The notes under the pieces are model-generated. The model was given only the letters and a program-made list of their open reading frames with translations. It had not been told where the DNA came from and made no database searches. From positions 496,001 through 560,000 of the forward strand of contig JAULSU010000006.1 of assembly GCA_030512335.1 (NCBI GenBank): a DNA stretch of 64,000 nucleotides, written 5' to 3'. Position numbers and translations under genes: made by a program. Positions 21,670 through 34,300 of the stretch are shown one piece after another. This DNA comes from Immersiella caudata (Eukaryota; Ascomycota; Sordariomycetes; Sordariales; Lasiosphaeriaceae). How positions within the stretch are numbered: position 1 is the first letter of the stretch; each line of letters begins with the position of its first letter.

Positions 21670-23462
21670 TCAGCCTCCTAGGAACGGCCTCTGCGCATTC
21701 CGCGATTGCTCAGAGCTCATGGCATCCAGTTTGACGGCCACCAGCACGCATTCCACCGCGGCTTTGCCATTCTTGGCTCCTTGGATTCGGAGCCGCCACT
21801 GTCCTGACCGGACGATCCATTCGTCGAAGCCGCTGACTCCTGTGCTCCCGCTCGCTCCAAAGCCGTGCGAGTCGACCCGCCTGCGCTTCCGCCCAAGCGG
21901 AAGTGGTGTGCTGCTTGACATGGGTGAGTCCTGCCCGCCGCCCAAGCCGCCTGCAGACGAAGGTGCAGACATATTACCGCCACCGCTGACGCTGAGGCCG
22001 GCGCCAGAATATGCGTACTGGTATTCCTCGTCTGGCGCCCAAGGGCGGCCGTCGAGCATGATGCTGGCCTCTGGGTCTAAGATGACACGAACGAGGTCTT
22101 CGCTTAGTGGAGTGTTGCCAGGCGTAGGTGGCTGGCTGCTGGCGCCACCCTTCGCCATCAGCAGGCCAAGCGGCTGTGTGGTGGGCGGTAAATTGAGTTT
22201 GGTGGCAATGACCTCGAATAACTTGGCTACGCGAGTACGGACTTCGCGGAAGAACTCGGCGCGGACAGAACCTGGCCCGAACTGCAGGCGAGTGCACTCC
22301 TCGCCAATCTCAAGGACAAGCTCGTAGGATCGGTCGTCGACAAAGGGACGTGCATAGTTGACCCAGCCGGCGAGATGATCGGTTGGCGTCGGTTCTGTTG
22401 CAACAGTGATGCCGCTTTTCAGGATGTCGCGTATCCGCAGCACGATCTCTTCCCGTTGCCGTGCCTGGTTGAATGATATAGAATGGGGTATCAGGCGCTG
22501 TTCGAGACCTTTGAAGTTGAAGTATCGACAGTCCCGAAGTAGTGAGGCACGGTGTTCCTCATTTCGAATAGATACCGGATAGCCACGCAGGAGGTGGAGA
22601 AGCTCGGCGAAGGTGTCCGCACTGCGGTTTGGCACCGATGGCGGGACGATAGATGGAGGCCGGAGAAGACCCTCGCGGTCCAGCCCTGGGAAGAGGTCAT
22701 CTGGGGTAGAGAAGAAGATGGCAAAACCTAGGGAGAAGAAGTTGGGTGAGTTTCCTGGGTCAGTGAGCAGCTCCCGTGGGATCTGGAACTCTCGATGACC
22801 GATGGAGGTGAAGATAGATTCTTCATAGAGTTGTGATATTAACTTTGGGACTATCCACCAAGTTAGCGGCTACATCAGGGGGCGTACAATAGTCTCGGGT
22901 AAGCTTCTTACGGCTGTAGAACTGGGCATCCGCAAAGAGGCGCACAAAGTGCGTCGCATCGCGGGGCTGCACGTGGTATCCCTGAAGGTGCAGCGATATG
23001 TCCCGGAAGGTCATCGGATCCCGGTCGATGTATAGCGTGCGGATGGCGGTTGATATGTCTTCGCCATTTTCCTCGGCCTGCTTCACCTGGTTCTGGAAGA
23101 ATTGCGAGAAGTACGACGGTGCTATGTCAGTCAGTTTGCCTCGTTCATTTTCGCGGGCTCCGGCATCCAATTGACCAATTGACGTGCTGATTCGGGTGTT
23201 TTTTCTGCGCTCGACTCGAATGAGGCATGGCAAGCCCAGCAAGAAAAATAAAAGTCGCTCACTCACCATCGGATGAGATGGATGCGCCGGAGAGCTTGAA
23301 CAGCTCAGAGCCGATTTGGATGGGAAAGACTCGCTCGTGAGGGAGGATCTTGGGTATCTTGGAGACGAGTTGGAGCGAGGAGGATGGCTGGATGCTCATT
23401 GGCGTCGGCTTCGGGTGTGAGTTCTGGTCAGCACCACCCACGTTGGCCATCGCGTGCTTCAT
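21670..23462 (-). CDS. Tandem BTB/POZ (KCTD-type) domain protein
   Basis: Three exons: 23462-23267, 23121-22912 and 22850-21670, giving 528 residues. BTB 1 (~42-137) is split over exons 1-2: VFPIQIGSELFKLSGASIS, then LYIDRDPMTFRDISLHLQGY, the K-tetra signature DRDPxxF. BTB 2 (~147-250) begins at HREFQIPRELL and ends DCRYFNFKGLEQRLIPH. A middle domain (~255-360) is followed by a Gly/Ser-rich linker with a basic GRKRRRVD stretch that may be a nuclear signal. A final ~60-residue block has WRLRIQGAKNGKAAVECVLV. BTB domains mediate oligomerisation and often recruit Cul3, which is a possible role. The first intron is 145 bp and donors are GTGAGT and GTAAGA. Confidence 0.87.
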
Positions 23463-25119
23463 CTCATCGATCGATTGTCGTCGTCGCGCGACAGCTGGAC
23501 GAAAGCGCCGTGCACCATCGAGCGGCGGTCGTTCGCCGTCGCATCTCCACGCAGCTGTGGAGTGGCCTTTAGATGATCTTTCTCGCTTTTACCTCACCGG
23601 GAGAGCATGAGCGGGTTGGCAAGGTAGAAATATTGAAGCCTTGGGGGCTGCGGGAGTGTCAGCACGGTGCAGGGGACCCGTGCCACCTGCAACTTGGGTG
23701 CATTTCTGAAGCTTCCTTACGGTTAGACCGAGTGGCTGGTGCTCCGCAAATCTGCGCCCGTTGGCCGTTTTGGCCCGAGTGGCTTGTGATTTTTGATCTC
23801 GACGCTAGCTAGCCCGCCCCGCCGCCCCTCCCTCCCGAGAGCTTGGCAGAGCTTGGGGCGGAAGGAGCTTGGGCCACTGCCCCACCGTGGCTCTTCGACC
23901 AACCCTCCGACCACTCAATCCCATTGTTTAGCTCCTTCATGGCGGCACAGCACCTCGTTGAATCTGACTTGCATGGCCCGGGAACACTTTACCGTCGGAG
24001 TCCTCCAGCTCCGTGCAGCTTCACCCCCAGCTCTGGGGAAAGAGGCTTGTTTTTCTCCCCGGATTTACTGCTACGCCACCACGTTTGATGCGAGTCGAGC
24101 CATCTCGTCATCGAAACAAATTAGTACCTCGGCACTCGAGGTGCGGCCGCACGGGGGCCGAAGTATACCACGGCTCCAAACCAAACAGCTTTGCACCTCG
24201 CCTACGATGCCGCGCGGCATCTTCAATTGGACTATGACCGACAACCCAAGATGGCTTGCAATTGCATCGCCCGGTCCCCGCGATAATCGTGGTGTCTAGG
24301 TGATGTCCGGCTTGTCTACCCGACCCTTGTCCCAGCCCTATCGCAGGTCTATGCCCGCATTGTGCTGCTTATCTCACTCGAGTTCGGGTCTCGAGTTCAG
24401 ACTTTTGGCTGCCTCCCGTGCGCACGGATTGTGGTGCAACCCGAGGATCCTGGGAGGTGATGAGATCAGGACTAGGTAGAAACGGAGACTCCAACGACAC
24501 CCCTCCACGACCTCGCGGTTGCCTATGTCTGTCGAAATATACAATTTGACAGTCTGTTCATTCTGTCCGGTGCCATCCCGCAAGGCTGCGTCCAGACCCG
24601 TGCCGCAAGTGGTATATTGTTGTTCCGCTGGGATTGGTTCCCAGCAGCCGAAGGCAGAGGCAAACACCTCTTGGCTGAGAGAAAGCGCTTTCCTGCATGA
24701 CAAACGTGCAGGACATGCCGTCGGTGTGGTGGACGCCTACAAAGCATTATTGGCGCGTCAGTATTATCAGTCATTCAGCGCTGTGGGCAGCCGGTATATG
24801 CCCCCTCTCGCGCCATAATTCGGTGTCCCGGGCCGCTTTTACTGGATGGGCCTGCTGTCTTGAGGCCTACCGATTGTCTGGTCGACCCGTCTTCGCATTG
24901 CATCTGGCGCTCGCTACTGGGCAGCTTTCGGGTGTCTGCTTGCCCGCAGAAGCATGACCCCCCGTATCAGAAGGTGTGAGCGGCACTTGACGGGCCATCT
25001 CGCAATTGAGTGGGAAGAAAATAACCGACCTGCCGCCGACTTCCTGGGCGCGGATCTCACTCCTTCTTCTCCCATCATGCTCCAAGTTAGTCAGGGAATT
25101 ACCCTTTGATCCGGACACG
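23463..25119. other. 1.65-kb divergent intergenic region
   Basis: Between the starts of the BTB gene and the next plus-strand gene. A 168-codon plus-strand frame at 23793-24299 has no domain features and is probably chance. No repeat seen. Confidence 0.4.
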
Positions 25120-26586
25120 ATGTCAAGCGCGGCTAGGCTCGATCATGCTAAAGAAGTTGCCGATATTCTTGAAGCCTTGTGCAAGAAAGTTTCCTACACC
25201 GATCTCCTCGCCGTTTATCAGGAGAACAAACGTCTCAAGGAAGAGATCGAAGACTACAGAGCCGTCAAACGTCGGAACGAACAGGAGTTGGCCGAATATC
25301 GCCATGAGATCGAGAGCGCGAAACAAGATGCTAAAGGCAAAGGCGAAAAGCTGAGTGCCGAGGAGAAGAAGAAAGAGGAGCTAAACAGCCAGCACCACGA
25401 GACGCTTCAAAAACTCAACACCACCATGCAGAAGTTGACCTCGATGGACAACGAGATCAGAAGACTTCAGGGGTTTTCCATCACCATGAAGACCGCTCCA
25501 CAGGGAGAGATGTACGTACCTCTCCTAGTCCTGTCTCTTCACGTCGAAGGCTCGACAGGTTAACCGTCAAGAAGTATCAGAATCTTGCAGTCGCTGTTCG
25601 AGTCAGCCCGCGCTTTTGCTGAGGCGTATTTTGTCCCCGATCTCTCAACGGATATTCTACAAGAACCCTCTCATTGGGAAAAGCTCAAAGAACGCACACG
25701 TCCCATTCCGCTCCCCGCGACCAACTCTCCCCCAGCCAAGCAAGTGAGGGTTGCTGCCGCTCTCGTGATTGTGTCCCGGATAATCAGCCGTCACATATTC
25801 AGCCCCGTCTACCTGACCGACAGGGACGGGGAGCTTTCGGTGTTTCTCGGAGAGCTTGGAGATAAGGACAGTAGTCGAGAGTCGTATCTCCGATCGGTCC
25901 TGCTCAAGTCCGTTGCCGATGTCCAGCAGACAAGGGCAGCAGAACGGGTACAGATCGCGGTAGATGAGATTTCTAGACTTCTGCGACCTCTCTTTACTGG
26001 GGAAGATCGCGCCAGTCTCACATCTGCATTGGAAGAGCTTTGTCAAAAGGCGTGCATTGACTGGCAACGCATTCAACAACTGCAACAGAAGATAGAACCC
26101 AACTTCAAGCACTACCCGGAATACGCCGACGAATGGCTACCCTTTTCACTGAAGAAGGCCGCTTCGCTAGGCTCGAATCAGAAGCCCCAACAGAATGGTC
26201 AGCGCGATACGGGGAAACCGAAAGCGGGTAAAGCACCACTTGCAGCGCCGGGCGGCGAGACGCCGGAGATCGTTGTTTGGCCCAGTTTCATTCTCAATGA
26301 AAGCGGCGAAGCCCTGACAAAAGGTTACGTCCTTCGCGACACGCACCTGAGAGCAGCTAGAGAGGAGGAGGAGAGGCTGCAGAAGGAAGTTGAAGAGGAA
26401 AAGAAAAGAAGGTTGTCTGCACAACCGACTCGGCGAGACATTCGAAACCGAGGGAGGAAGTCGAGCATCGGGGTGGCTTCCGGGTCTAGGCCAAGCAGCA
26501 ACGAAGGCTTTGAGTATATCGACCCCAAGGGTACGGCGGAGTCTTTTTTACCCTTGGAGGCTGGGGGTGGGCCAAAGGGCGGATGA
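25120..26586 (+). CDS. Coiled-coil protein of unknown function
   Basis: Two exons, 25120-25511 and 25581-26586, giving 465 residues. I chose donor GTACGT and acceptor TATCAG; TAC/GTACCT with the TTGCAG acceptor would also keep frame and change two or three residues. The first ~25 residues are a short helical block (HAKEVADILEALCKKVSYTD). A charged coiled coil covers ~30-120. A predicted helical domain at ~130-310 contains HWEKLKERTRPIPLPATNSP and VRVAAALVIVSRIISRHIFS. The tail is charged, with EEEERLQKEVEEEKKRR and then a basic Ser-rich end. There is no signal or membrane segment. It looks like an ascomycete-specific protein whose function I cannot name. Confidence 0.8.
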
Positions 26587-27969
26587 AGGTGGGGACAAAG
26601 CGGAGGGTTGGGAATGTGTTGCGGAAGAAAAGGTAGAGAGGTCTTATCTGGGCGAATGATTGCCGTGGTTTCGTATTGAAATTGAGTTTGGGTGTTTTGA
26701 TTTGTTTGAATTCAGGGTCAGGATTCCCCTGATGCTGAAAGCTGATGCATGATGAACATGATACTACTTTCTCTGTGGAGTCGAAATAGACGAATTGAAC
26801 TATCGTTTTCTGGCCCACTACGTCGATTTCTTTTTCACATGATGAGGTCAGGATCGTCATGTCAGCAAATCGCTGACAGCGATCGACTTCTGGTTGACCT
26901 CGGGGCCCCGTGATGGGAGAAATGAGTTTGGCCCCCTACGATTCCGTGAGCGCTATTACACCTGGGAAAGGCGTTGTTGATATGCAAAAAAGGCATTCTG
27001 TACCCCGAAAAGCAAGGCCTACAGGGAATGCAAGGAGGTATGAACTACTTCTGACCGAGGGGTTAGGGAAGAATGCCAAACTCGTTTCACACACTATTTG
27101 AAGGGCTGGCTGTAGCTGCCCTGGTGTCACAGGCTCAACCCAGAATACTTTGGACTGTCAACTAGTGGGTGGTCGCTACAAAATGCAGCTGCAATATCTA
27201 ATGTGCGAGACAATGGATTAAACGTTGCAGCCTCCGTAGGTTAAGGACCGGGCCGCAGCCTCTGGCAACCTTGCAGACATGGAGTGTGGAGCCGGGCCGT
27301 ACCGAGCCCCGAGCAGCGACAACTGTGAGAGGAATGACAGTGAGAGCTCTATGATGCTGTATTTGTGCGGTATAGATGCATAAATGGTTCGTATAGTTCA
27401 TTCTCGTGCTTGCATGCCTGCTCAACCGATATGTCGATCTTTGGGGTCCCAGGTTGGTGATTGTTGGGTTCACTGCAAATGTGTAGGTAGTCGTCGGAAG
27501 ATGCACGATCGAAAGAAGTTTCCACACTGACGCAGACGATGTGTGCAGAACTCACTTCGAGCCCTAGCACTCCATTGAGAAAGCTGCGTCGCTGGAGGCC
27601 TGACGAAGCCAATGCAGACGCGAGTGCTCTTCACTTTGCTGAGCAATTGCAGGCAACGTTTGTTGAGCCGAGTGCCAGGATCCCTGGCGTCGCTGGATTG
27701 GTGGGGGGCGCACGGGCCAAAAGATGCACTAGCGCGACCGGGAATACAACTGGCTGATAAACCATGAAGAATCGCGCTTGCCTGCTTTGGGTTCGCCCTT
27801 GTCAACAATCAAATTTCCCCACTACCTCAGACGACCTTCAGGCTTCTGCCAAAACCACAATTTTCCACCTTCAAACGTCACCACCGTCCAGCACCCGGCG
27901 ACTTGGAGCTTGCCACCTTTCTTGCTTTATTGATATTGTCTTGCAAGTGTCTTTTCTCTTGCCACCAAC
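26587..27969. other. Intergenic region with repeat copy B
   Basis: Apart from repeat copy B I see no gene. Short frames on both strands lack features. It should contain the alpha-tubulin promoter at its right end. Confidence 0.4.
26956..27054 (+). repeat. Dispersed imperfect repeat, copy B
   Basis: Matches 308-419 by eye (shared GGAAAGGCG, CCCGAAAAGC and GAATGCAA blocks in the same order). It is shorter by about 20 bases and more diverged in its middle. It lies in intergenic DNA between the coiled-coil gene and alpha-tubulin, 26.6 kb from copy A, in the same orientation. Confidence 0.5.
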
Positions 27970-29776
27970 ATGCGTGAGATCATCAGTCTGAACGGTACGT
28001 CTACGAAAAAGTCTCGGCTGCCAGCGCGCGTCTTGCCCTCACCGCAACCTCGAGGTTTGGTGCTCGGCGCTCGCTGCAGCCCGGCACACGACCCCATCAA
28101 CCTGCATACTAACATCATCGGTTTCTAGTCGGCCAGGCCGGTTGCCAAATCGCCAACTCTTGCTGGGAGGTAGGATTGCGTTCCTACACGTACTCGCCTT
28201 GCTGGCTGCCCGTCGGCGGGTTTTTGGGGCGAGGACATTGCTGACCTTCCGCAGCTTTACTGCCTCGAGCACGGCATCCAGGTAAGACCTCTTCCAACGC
28301 CCCTCTTTCTCTATGGTAGCATGTACTGACTTATCGTCCTACAGCCCGATGGCTTCCTCACTGAGGAACGTAAGGCCGCTGATCCCGACCACGGCTTTAG
28401 CACTTTCTTCTCCGAGACTGGTATGCGCCTTCCCCATTCCGATACATCCTCAAGCACACATGCTGACCAGTCTGCGACGTACAGGCAATGGAAAATATGT
28501 TCCGCGAACGATCTACTGCGACCTGGAGCCTAATGTTGTTGACGAGGTCCGCACTGGAACCTACCGCGGCCTTTTCCACCCGGAACACATGATCACCGGC
28601 AAAGAAGATGCTTCCAACAACTATGCGCGTGGACATTACACCGTTGGCAAGGAGCTGATCGATCAGGTTCTCGACAAGGTTCGCCGCGTTGCCGACAACT
28701 GCAGTGGTCTCCAGGGCTTCCTGGTGTTCCACTCCTTCGGTGGCGGTACTGGCTCGGGTTTCGGTGCCCTGTTGATGGAGCGTCTCTCTGTGGACTACGG
28801 CAAGAAGAGCAAGCTGGAGTTCTGTGTGTACCCTGCTCCCCAGACCGCGACTTCGGTCGTTGAGCCCTACAACTCGATCCTCACGACCCACACCACCCTC
28901 GAGCACGCCGACTGCTCCTTCATGGTCGACAACGAGGCCATCTACGACATCTGCCGTCGCAACCTCGGCCTCGAGCGCCCCAACTACGAGAACCTCAACC
29001 GCCTCATCGCTCAGGGTAAGATTGAGAGATATTTGGTGATACAAAACCTCATCGCTGACCGCTTGACTAGTTGTCTCCTCGATCACTGCCTCGCTCCGAT
29101 TCGACGGCTCCCTCAACGTCGACCTGAACGAGTTCCAGACCAACCTGGTGCCTTACCCTCGCATTCACTTCCCCCTCGTCGCTTACGCCCCTGTCATCTC
29201 GGCCGCCAAGGCTGCGCATGAGGCCAACTCCGTCCAGGAGATGACCATGTCCTGCTTCGAGCCCAACAACCAGATGGTCAAGTGCGACCCCCGCCACGGA
29301 AAGTACATGGCCACCTGCTTGCTCTACCGCGGCGACGTCGTTCCCAACGACGCCCACGCCGCTGTCGCTACTCTCAAGACGAAGCGAACCATTCAGTTCG
29401 TGGACTGGTGCCCTACCGGCTTCAAGCTCGGTATCTGCTACCAGCCTCCTCACCAGGTCCCCAACGGCGACCTGGCCAAGGTTAACCGCGCTGTGTAAGT
29501 TGCTCTCTGTGTTCTATTTGCTTCTGGGGCCGACTCTAACACCACCGTAGTTGCATGCTCTCCAACACCACTGCGATTGCTGAGGCCTGGTCGGCTCTGT
29601 CGTCCAAGTTTGACCTCATGTACTCTAAGCGCGCTTTCGTCCATTGGTACGTTGGTGAGGGTATGGAAGAAGGAGAGTTCTCTGAGGCTCGTGAGGATCT
29701 CGCAGCTCTGGAGCGTGATTACGAGGAGGTTGCTGCCGACTCGATGGAGGGCGAGGAGGTTGAGGCCGAGTACTAG
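27970..29776 (+). CDS. TUB1: Alpha-tubulin
   Basis: Seven exons: 27970-27994, 28129-28169, 28255-28281, 28345-28420, 28485-29015, 29071-29494 and 29551-29776, giving 449 residues. The very short 5' exons (25, 41, 27 and 76 nt) are typical of fungal tubulin genes. The product starts MREIISLNVGQAGCQIANSC, has the tubulin GTP loop GGGTGSGFG, the alpha-type catalytic Glu in VDLNEFQTNL, and a C-terminal acidic tail ending EGEEVEAEY with the alpha-type terminal Tyr. Alpha-tubulin pairs with beta-tubulin in microtubules and holds the non-exchangeable GTP. All junctions have GT-AG sites and restore the conserved sequence. Confidence 0.97.
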
Positions 29777-31328
29777 GCTGGTCCGTGACTAGCGAGATGA
29801 TACTTTGTGTGGTATATTGGCCGGTTGATTGGTAGGTGGACATATTGGGGACCCCTGCTTTCCAGTCATAGCACCGAGGCCAGCGGCCTTCATTGGCTTG
29901 GGCAATTGTCTTCCTCCGGGATACTTGGTATTCTTGCTTGGCTGGCGCGGGGCCTGAGTTTTCTATGTTAGACTGAACGATCGTGATAGTCAATTTTAAT
30001 CCGAAGCAAACTGATTATGGAGGCAAAATAATACCCGAACAGTTGGACCTTGACGGGCGAAGTGGCGTTGTTAATGGAGGGATGCGCGGCGTGGGCTTGG
30101 TCTCGGCCTTTGCTGCGGAGTTCGGTTCACGGCGGAGTACTACTGGTCACAACTCGACCAGTCCCGCGTCTTGCGAGAGACGCATGAGGCAAAATGCAGT
30201 TCGGGGGCCGCCATCCGGCACTCATAGGCCACACTGGGACTGGCAACTGGCGATTCACATGAGGGCATGCTGCAGTCGCATGGAGTTGCATGAGCCGAGT
30301 TGGGGCTGCAGCAGGTTTTGGTTGGAGAAGGACAACGGCCAGGCTGGGATTGGGCTGGCAGAGGCAAAAAAAATCCACGATAAGACGTTATCCACGGCCC
30401 GGTAGTACGAGGATTCTTGGGAAGCGCGGAATAGTGTGCAGATGACTGCAGGCCAGACAGCGCGTTGACAGACGCCCGTTCAAGACAAGCAGAGATGGCT
30501 GGACGCGACTCAATTGCGCTGCCGTGCGAGGTTGCCTCTCGCGTTTCTATCGCTGATGGACCCCGGATGGGAGTCAACCGCCAATCAGATGCCACGTTGT
30601 TTCTAGCGGCTGTGACGAACCAGTGAAACGGACATTCCCACAGCTGTTTGGCTGCTGCTGCTCGCTGGATGGATGGAGGCCCTGGTCGAAATCGAAGTCG
30701 CTTGGCTCCGTGCGGGAGGCGTTGAAGATGTTGTCGCACGGCTGGGACGACAAAAACATATATTCGGACTGGGAGATATAGCCTGCCATTAATCCTATAA
30801 AAATGTCAAAAGTTATGATTGAACTTAAATAGACGGCATAAGAAGAAGAAAGCCCAAAACAATTGATCTTCCAAAAGGAGAGAAAATGGGTCTCGCCTGA
30901 ATTGGTTGCTTGATTTAGGACACAGTGAGAAGGGGTCGTGTGCACTGGCCGGAGTTACCTCCAACCAGAGCTTCTGTCCACAGACCCTCGTCGTCGCCCG
31001 AGGAAGCTAGGGTGGGCAGGTCGCAATCCCATCCCAGCCTCACAAAGCTGCCCAGGAAAAGCTGCGTCGCTAATCCCGTTCTTGCATTCCCCCACAGCTC
31101 TGCATCGCCAGCAACGGGCATCTGTTTTTCTGTTTTTTCCAACGATTGCGCGTCGCCGCCATAATAGTCAAATTTCACGACACCCAGCCCCGAATTCAGT
31201 TGCTGTCCTCTCCAACGACTGTCCCGGCCCGAACCGGCGGTAACCAAATACCTCTCGACCCCGTCCAACGGCGCAAGCCAACCCCCTCCTTCTCAATATC
31301 GCGCAGGGGATAGCGAATTGCGCTCGCG
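29777..31328. other. 1.55-kb intergenic region
   Basis: 3' region of alpha-tubulin and promoter of the EDE1 gene. A 199-codon minus-strand frame at 30739-30140 begins without an ATG and has no domain features. I call no gene. Confidence 0.4.
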
Positions 31329-34300
31329 ATGGCCTCCACCGACCCTGCGGTCGACGCAGGTATGTTTCTCTCCTGGCCCGCCTGGACCGGACCGATCGGA
31401 ATACTGTTGCCTGACGCTTGCGTGTTTCTCTTCTAGGCGCGCCGAACCTGAATCTCACAGCGGAGGAGAAGCGAGTCTACGGGCAGCTCTTTCGCCAAGC
31501 CGACACAGAGAACGTTGGTGTTGTTACGGGCGAAATAGCGGTCAAGTTCTTCGAGAAGACTAGGCTAGACTCTAGAGTTCTCGGCGAGGTCAGTTTGTCC
31601 AAGGAGCTCCTTTGCGGTTCGCAGGGATTTGAAGCTGACATCCGTCTCCGACACCCAGATATGGCAGATTGCAGACAAAGAAAACCGCGGCTTCCTCACA
31701 CCTGCCGGCTTTGGCATCGTCCTGCGGCTTATTGGGCATGCGCAGGCAGGCCGAGAACCAAGCCCTGAAATAGCGCTCCAACAAGGCCCGTTGCCCCGGT
31801 TCGACGGCTTCACTCCCAACCCGGCACCGCCGGCGCCTCCTCCGGCTGTCCTACAGGCTCTTGCGACTGGCAATGCTGCTCCCATCCGGATCCCGCAGTT
31901 GACCCCTGACAAGGTCGCGCAGTATGCCGGTCTGTTTGAGCGGCAAGCCCCGCCGGGGAGCAACATGTTGCCTGGAGACCAAGCGAAGCAGATCTTTGAG
32001 AAGTCCGGCCTGCCGAACGATGTACTGGGCCGTATCTGGATGCTCGCGGACACCGAGCAGCGCGGGGCCTTGGTTCAGACCGAATTTGTTATTGCCATGC
32101 ACTTGCTTGCTTCGATGAAATCGGGTGCCTTGCGTGGGTTGCCCACCATCCTTCCTGCTGCTCTCTACGAGGCTGCTACCAGGCGCGGCCCTGTTGGTGG
32201 TGTCATTCCTAGGCAACAGTCCCCAACCACGGCCACACCGCCCATCTCCGCCGTCCCGCGACAGCTTACCGGTCAAGGGCCGATACCCCAGATGCGGACG
32301 GGGAGCCCGCTGGGGCGGCCACCAGTCGTTGCACAGGCTACAGGAGACTGGCTGGTTACGCCTTCGGACAAGGCTAGGTTTGACCAGCTTTACGATGAGT
32401 TAGACAAAACTAAAAAGGGGTTCATCACCGGCGAAGAAGCTGTCCCATTCTTCAGCCAATCTAACCTGTCGGAGGATGCGCTCGCACAGATCTGGGATCT
32501 GGCCGATATCAATTCAGAGGGCCGCCTCACAAAGGATGAATTCGCGGTTGCTATGTACCTGATTAGGCAGCAGAGGAGCAAGCGAGATGGTGTCGCAGCG
32601 CTGCCCACAACGCTGCCGCCTAGTCTCATACCTCCGAGGATGCGTGCTCAGGTCCGTCCCCCGGCGGTCGCTTCGGCATTTGATCCTCCGCCGCAGAGAG
32701 TTCAGCCACCACCACCGAAGCCTTCGTCCGCCCTTGACGATCTCTTCTTGTTGGATGACCCCCAGCCCCCGGCGCCGACCCAGGTTGCGCTCGGAACCGG
32801 GGGGTCTGCCAACGACCCGTTCGCCAGCAGCATCAGCCCGCCCGCACCCTCCTCTCCAGTTCGGTCAACAGCCACAGGGCCAACTTTCAGGCCCTTTGTC
32901 CCGTCATCCTCTTTTGGCAGGGGGCTCACTACCCATGGGACGGGAGGCTCAAACAGCTCTGCCCCAGGGCTGACCGCGACGTCAGGTTTGGTCAAGCCTG
33001 CTCCGCCTCCTGTCTCCTTCGAGGATGATCTTTTAGGTGATGCGGAGCCCGAGATTACCAAGTCTCTCAACAACGAGACTACAGAACTTGCGAACCTATC
33101 CAACCAGATCGGCTCGCTCACCAAGCAAGTCCAAGACGTTCAGAATCAGCGCTCGGCCACACAGAACGAGTTGAACCAGGTCAGCGCTCAAAAGAAGAGC
33201 TTTGAGCAGCGACTTGCGCAGCTTCGCGCTGTGTACGAGAAGGAGGCGCAAGACGTTCGCTCTCTGGAGACACAACTCACTGCTGCGAGGAACGAGACCA
33301 AGAAACTCCAGACCGAAGCGGTTATGATCGATGCTACCTACCAGGACCTGCAGAACCAGCATCGCCAGATTGTGACGGCTCTTCAGGCTGACCAGCAAGA
33401 AAATACTGGTCTTAAGGAGAAGATCCGTGCGGTTAATGCTGAGATTGCCCAGTTGAAGCCCCAAATCGAGAAGCTCAAGTCTGAAGCACGACAGCAAAAG
33501 GGGTTAGTCGCTATCAACAAGAAGCAGTTGGCAACCAACGAAGGCGAGCGAGAGAAATTGAAGATCGAGGCTGAGGATCTTACCAAGAGCAACGAAGAGC
33601 TGGCCCGTCAAGTCAGTTCCAGCAGCTCGCCGGTGCTCACCCAGGTCGCTAGTCCCGCCCTGTCCACGGCGAGTGGTAACAACCCCTTCTTCAGGCGGAC
33701 GGGCAGCACCGATATCGCCCAGACTTTCTCGCCTCCTCTCCGGTCCTTCAACGACAAGTCTTTCGATGATGTCTTCGGTCCCGCTGCCGCCAGCAGCAGC
33801 CAGGCCGGCACGCCTCCGCCCCCTGCCGCACTCGGCCTGTTTAAGCCACAGAATACCGGGACGTCGACGGGAAGCGTTGGGTCGTTTGCCACACCGGCTT
33901 CTACCAGCCCGAATGTAAGCCGTCAGCCGACTGTGGTGTCAGAATCCCAAACTCCTCAGGACTCGAGACAGCTCGGGCCTGCTTTCCCTGCCTTTGGAGA
34001 CTCACCTGACACCTCTCGCCAGCTCTCGCCGCCTCTCAGTCGTGCCAGCCAAAGAGATGCGTCGCAGGAGTCGCAACCCACAGCCAATGAGGCAGCACTG
34101 GCCGCTGGCGCGGGTTCGGACACCAAGGCGGCCCCTACCGAGACCAAGTCTTCTGTCTTTGACGCAGCAGAGGATTCGAACAAGGCCGCAAACAAGGACT
34201 CTGATCCCTTCGGCGCAGTCGATCAAGCCAAGGCAAAGGAGGACTTTGAGTCGGCATTTGCCAGCTTCAAGAACTCCAAAACCAACAACTCGAACTCCAG

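Noticed and set aside
23793..24299. 168-codon frame in divergent promoter
   Set aside because: No domain or splice structure, lies in the promoter interval of two good genes.
28397..29143. 248-codon minus-strand frame opposite alpha-tubulin
   Set aside because: Composition is the mirror of the tubulin codons; tubulin exons with clear splice sites explain the region.
30140..30739. 199-codon minus-strand frame upstream of EDE1
   Set aside because: Begins at GTG, low-complexity Pro/Ser/Cys composition, no family.
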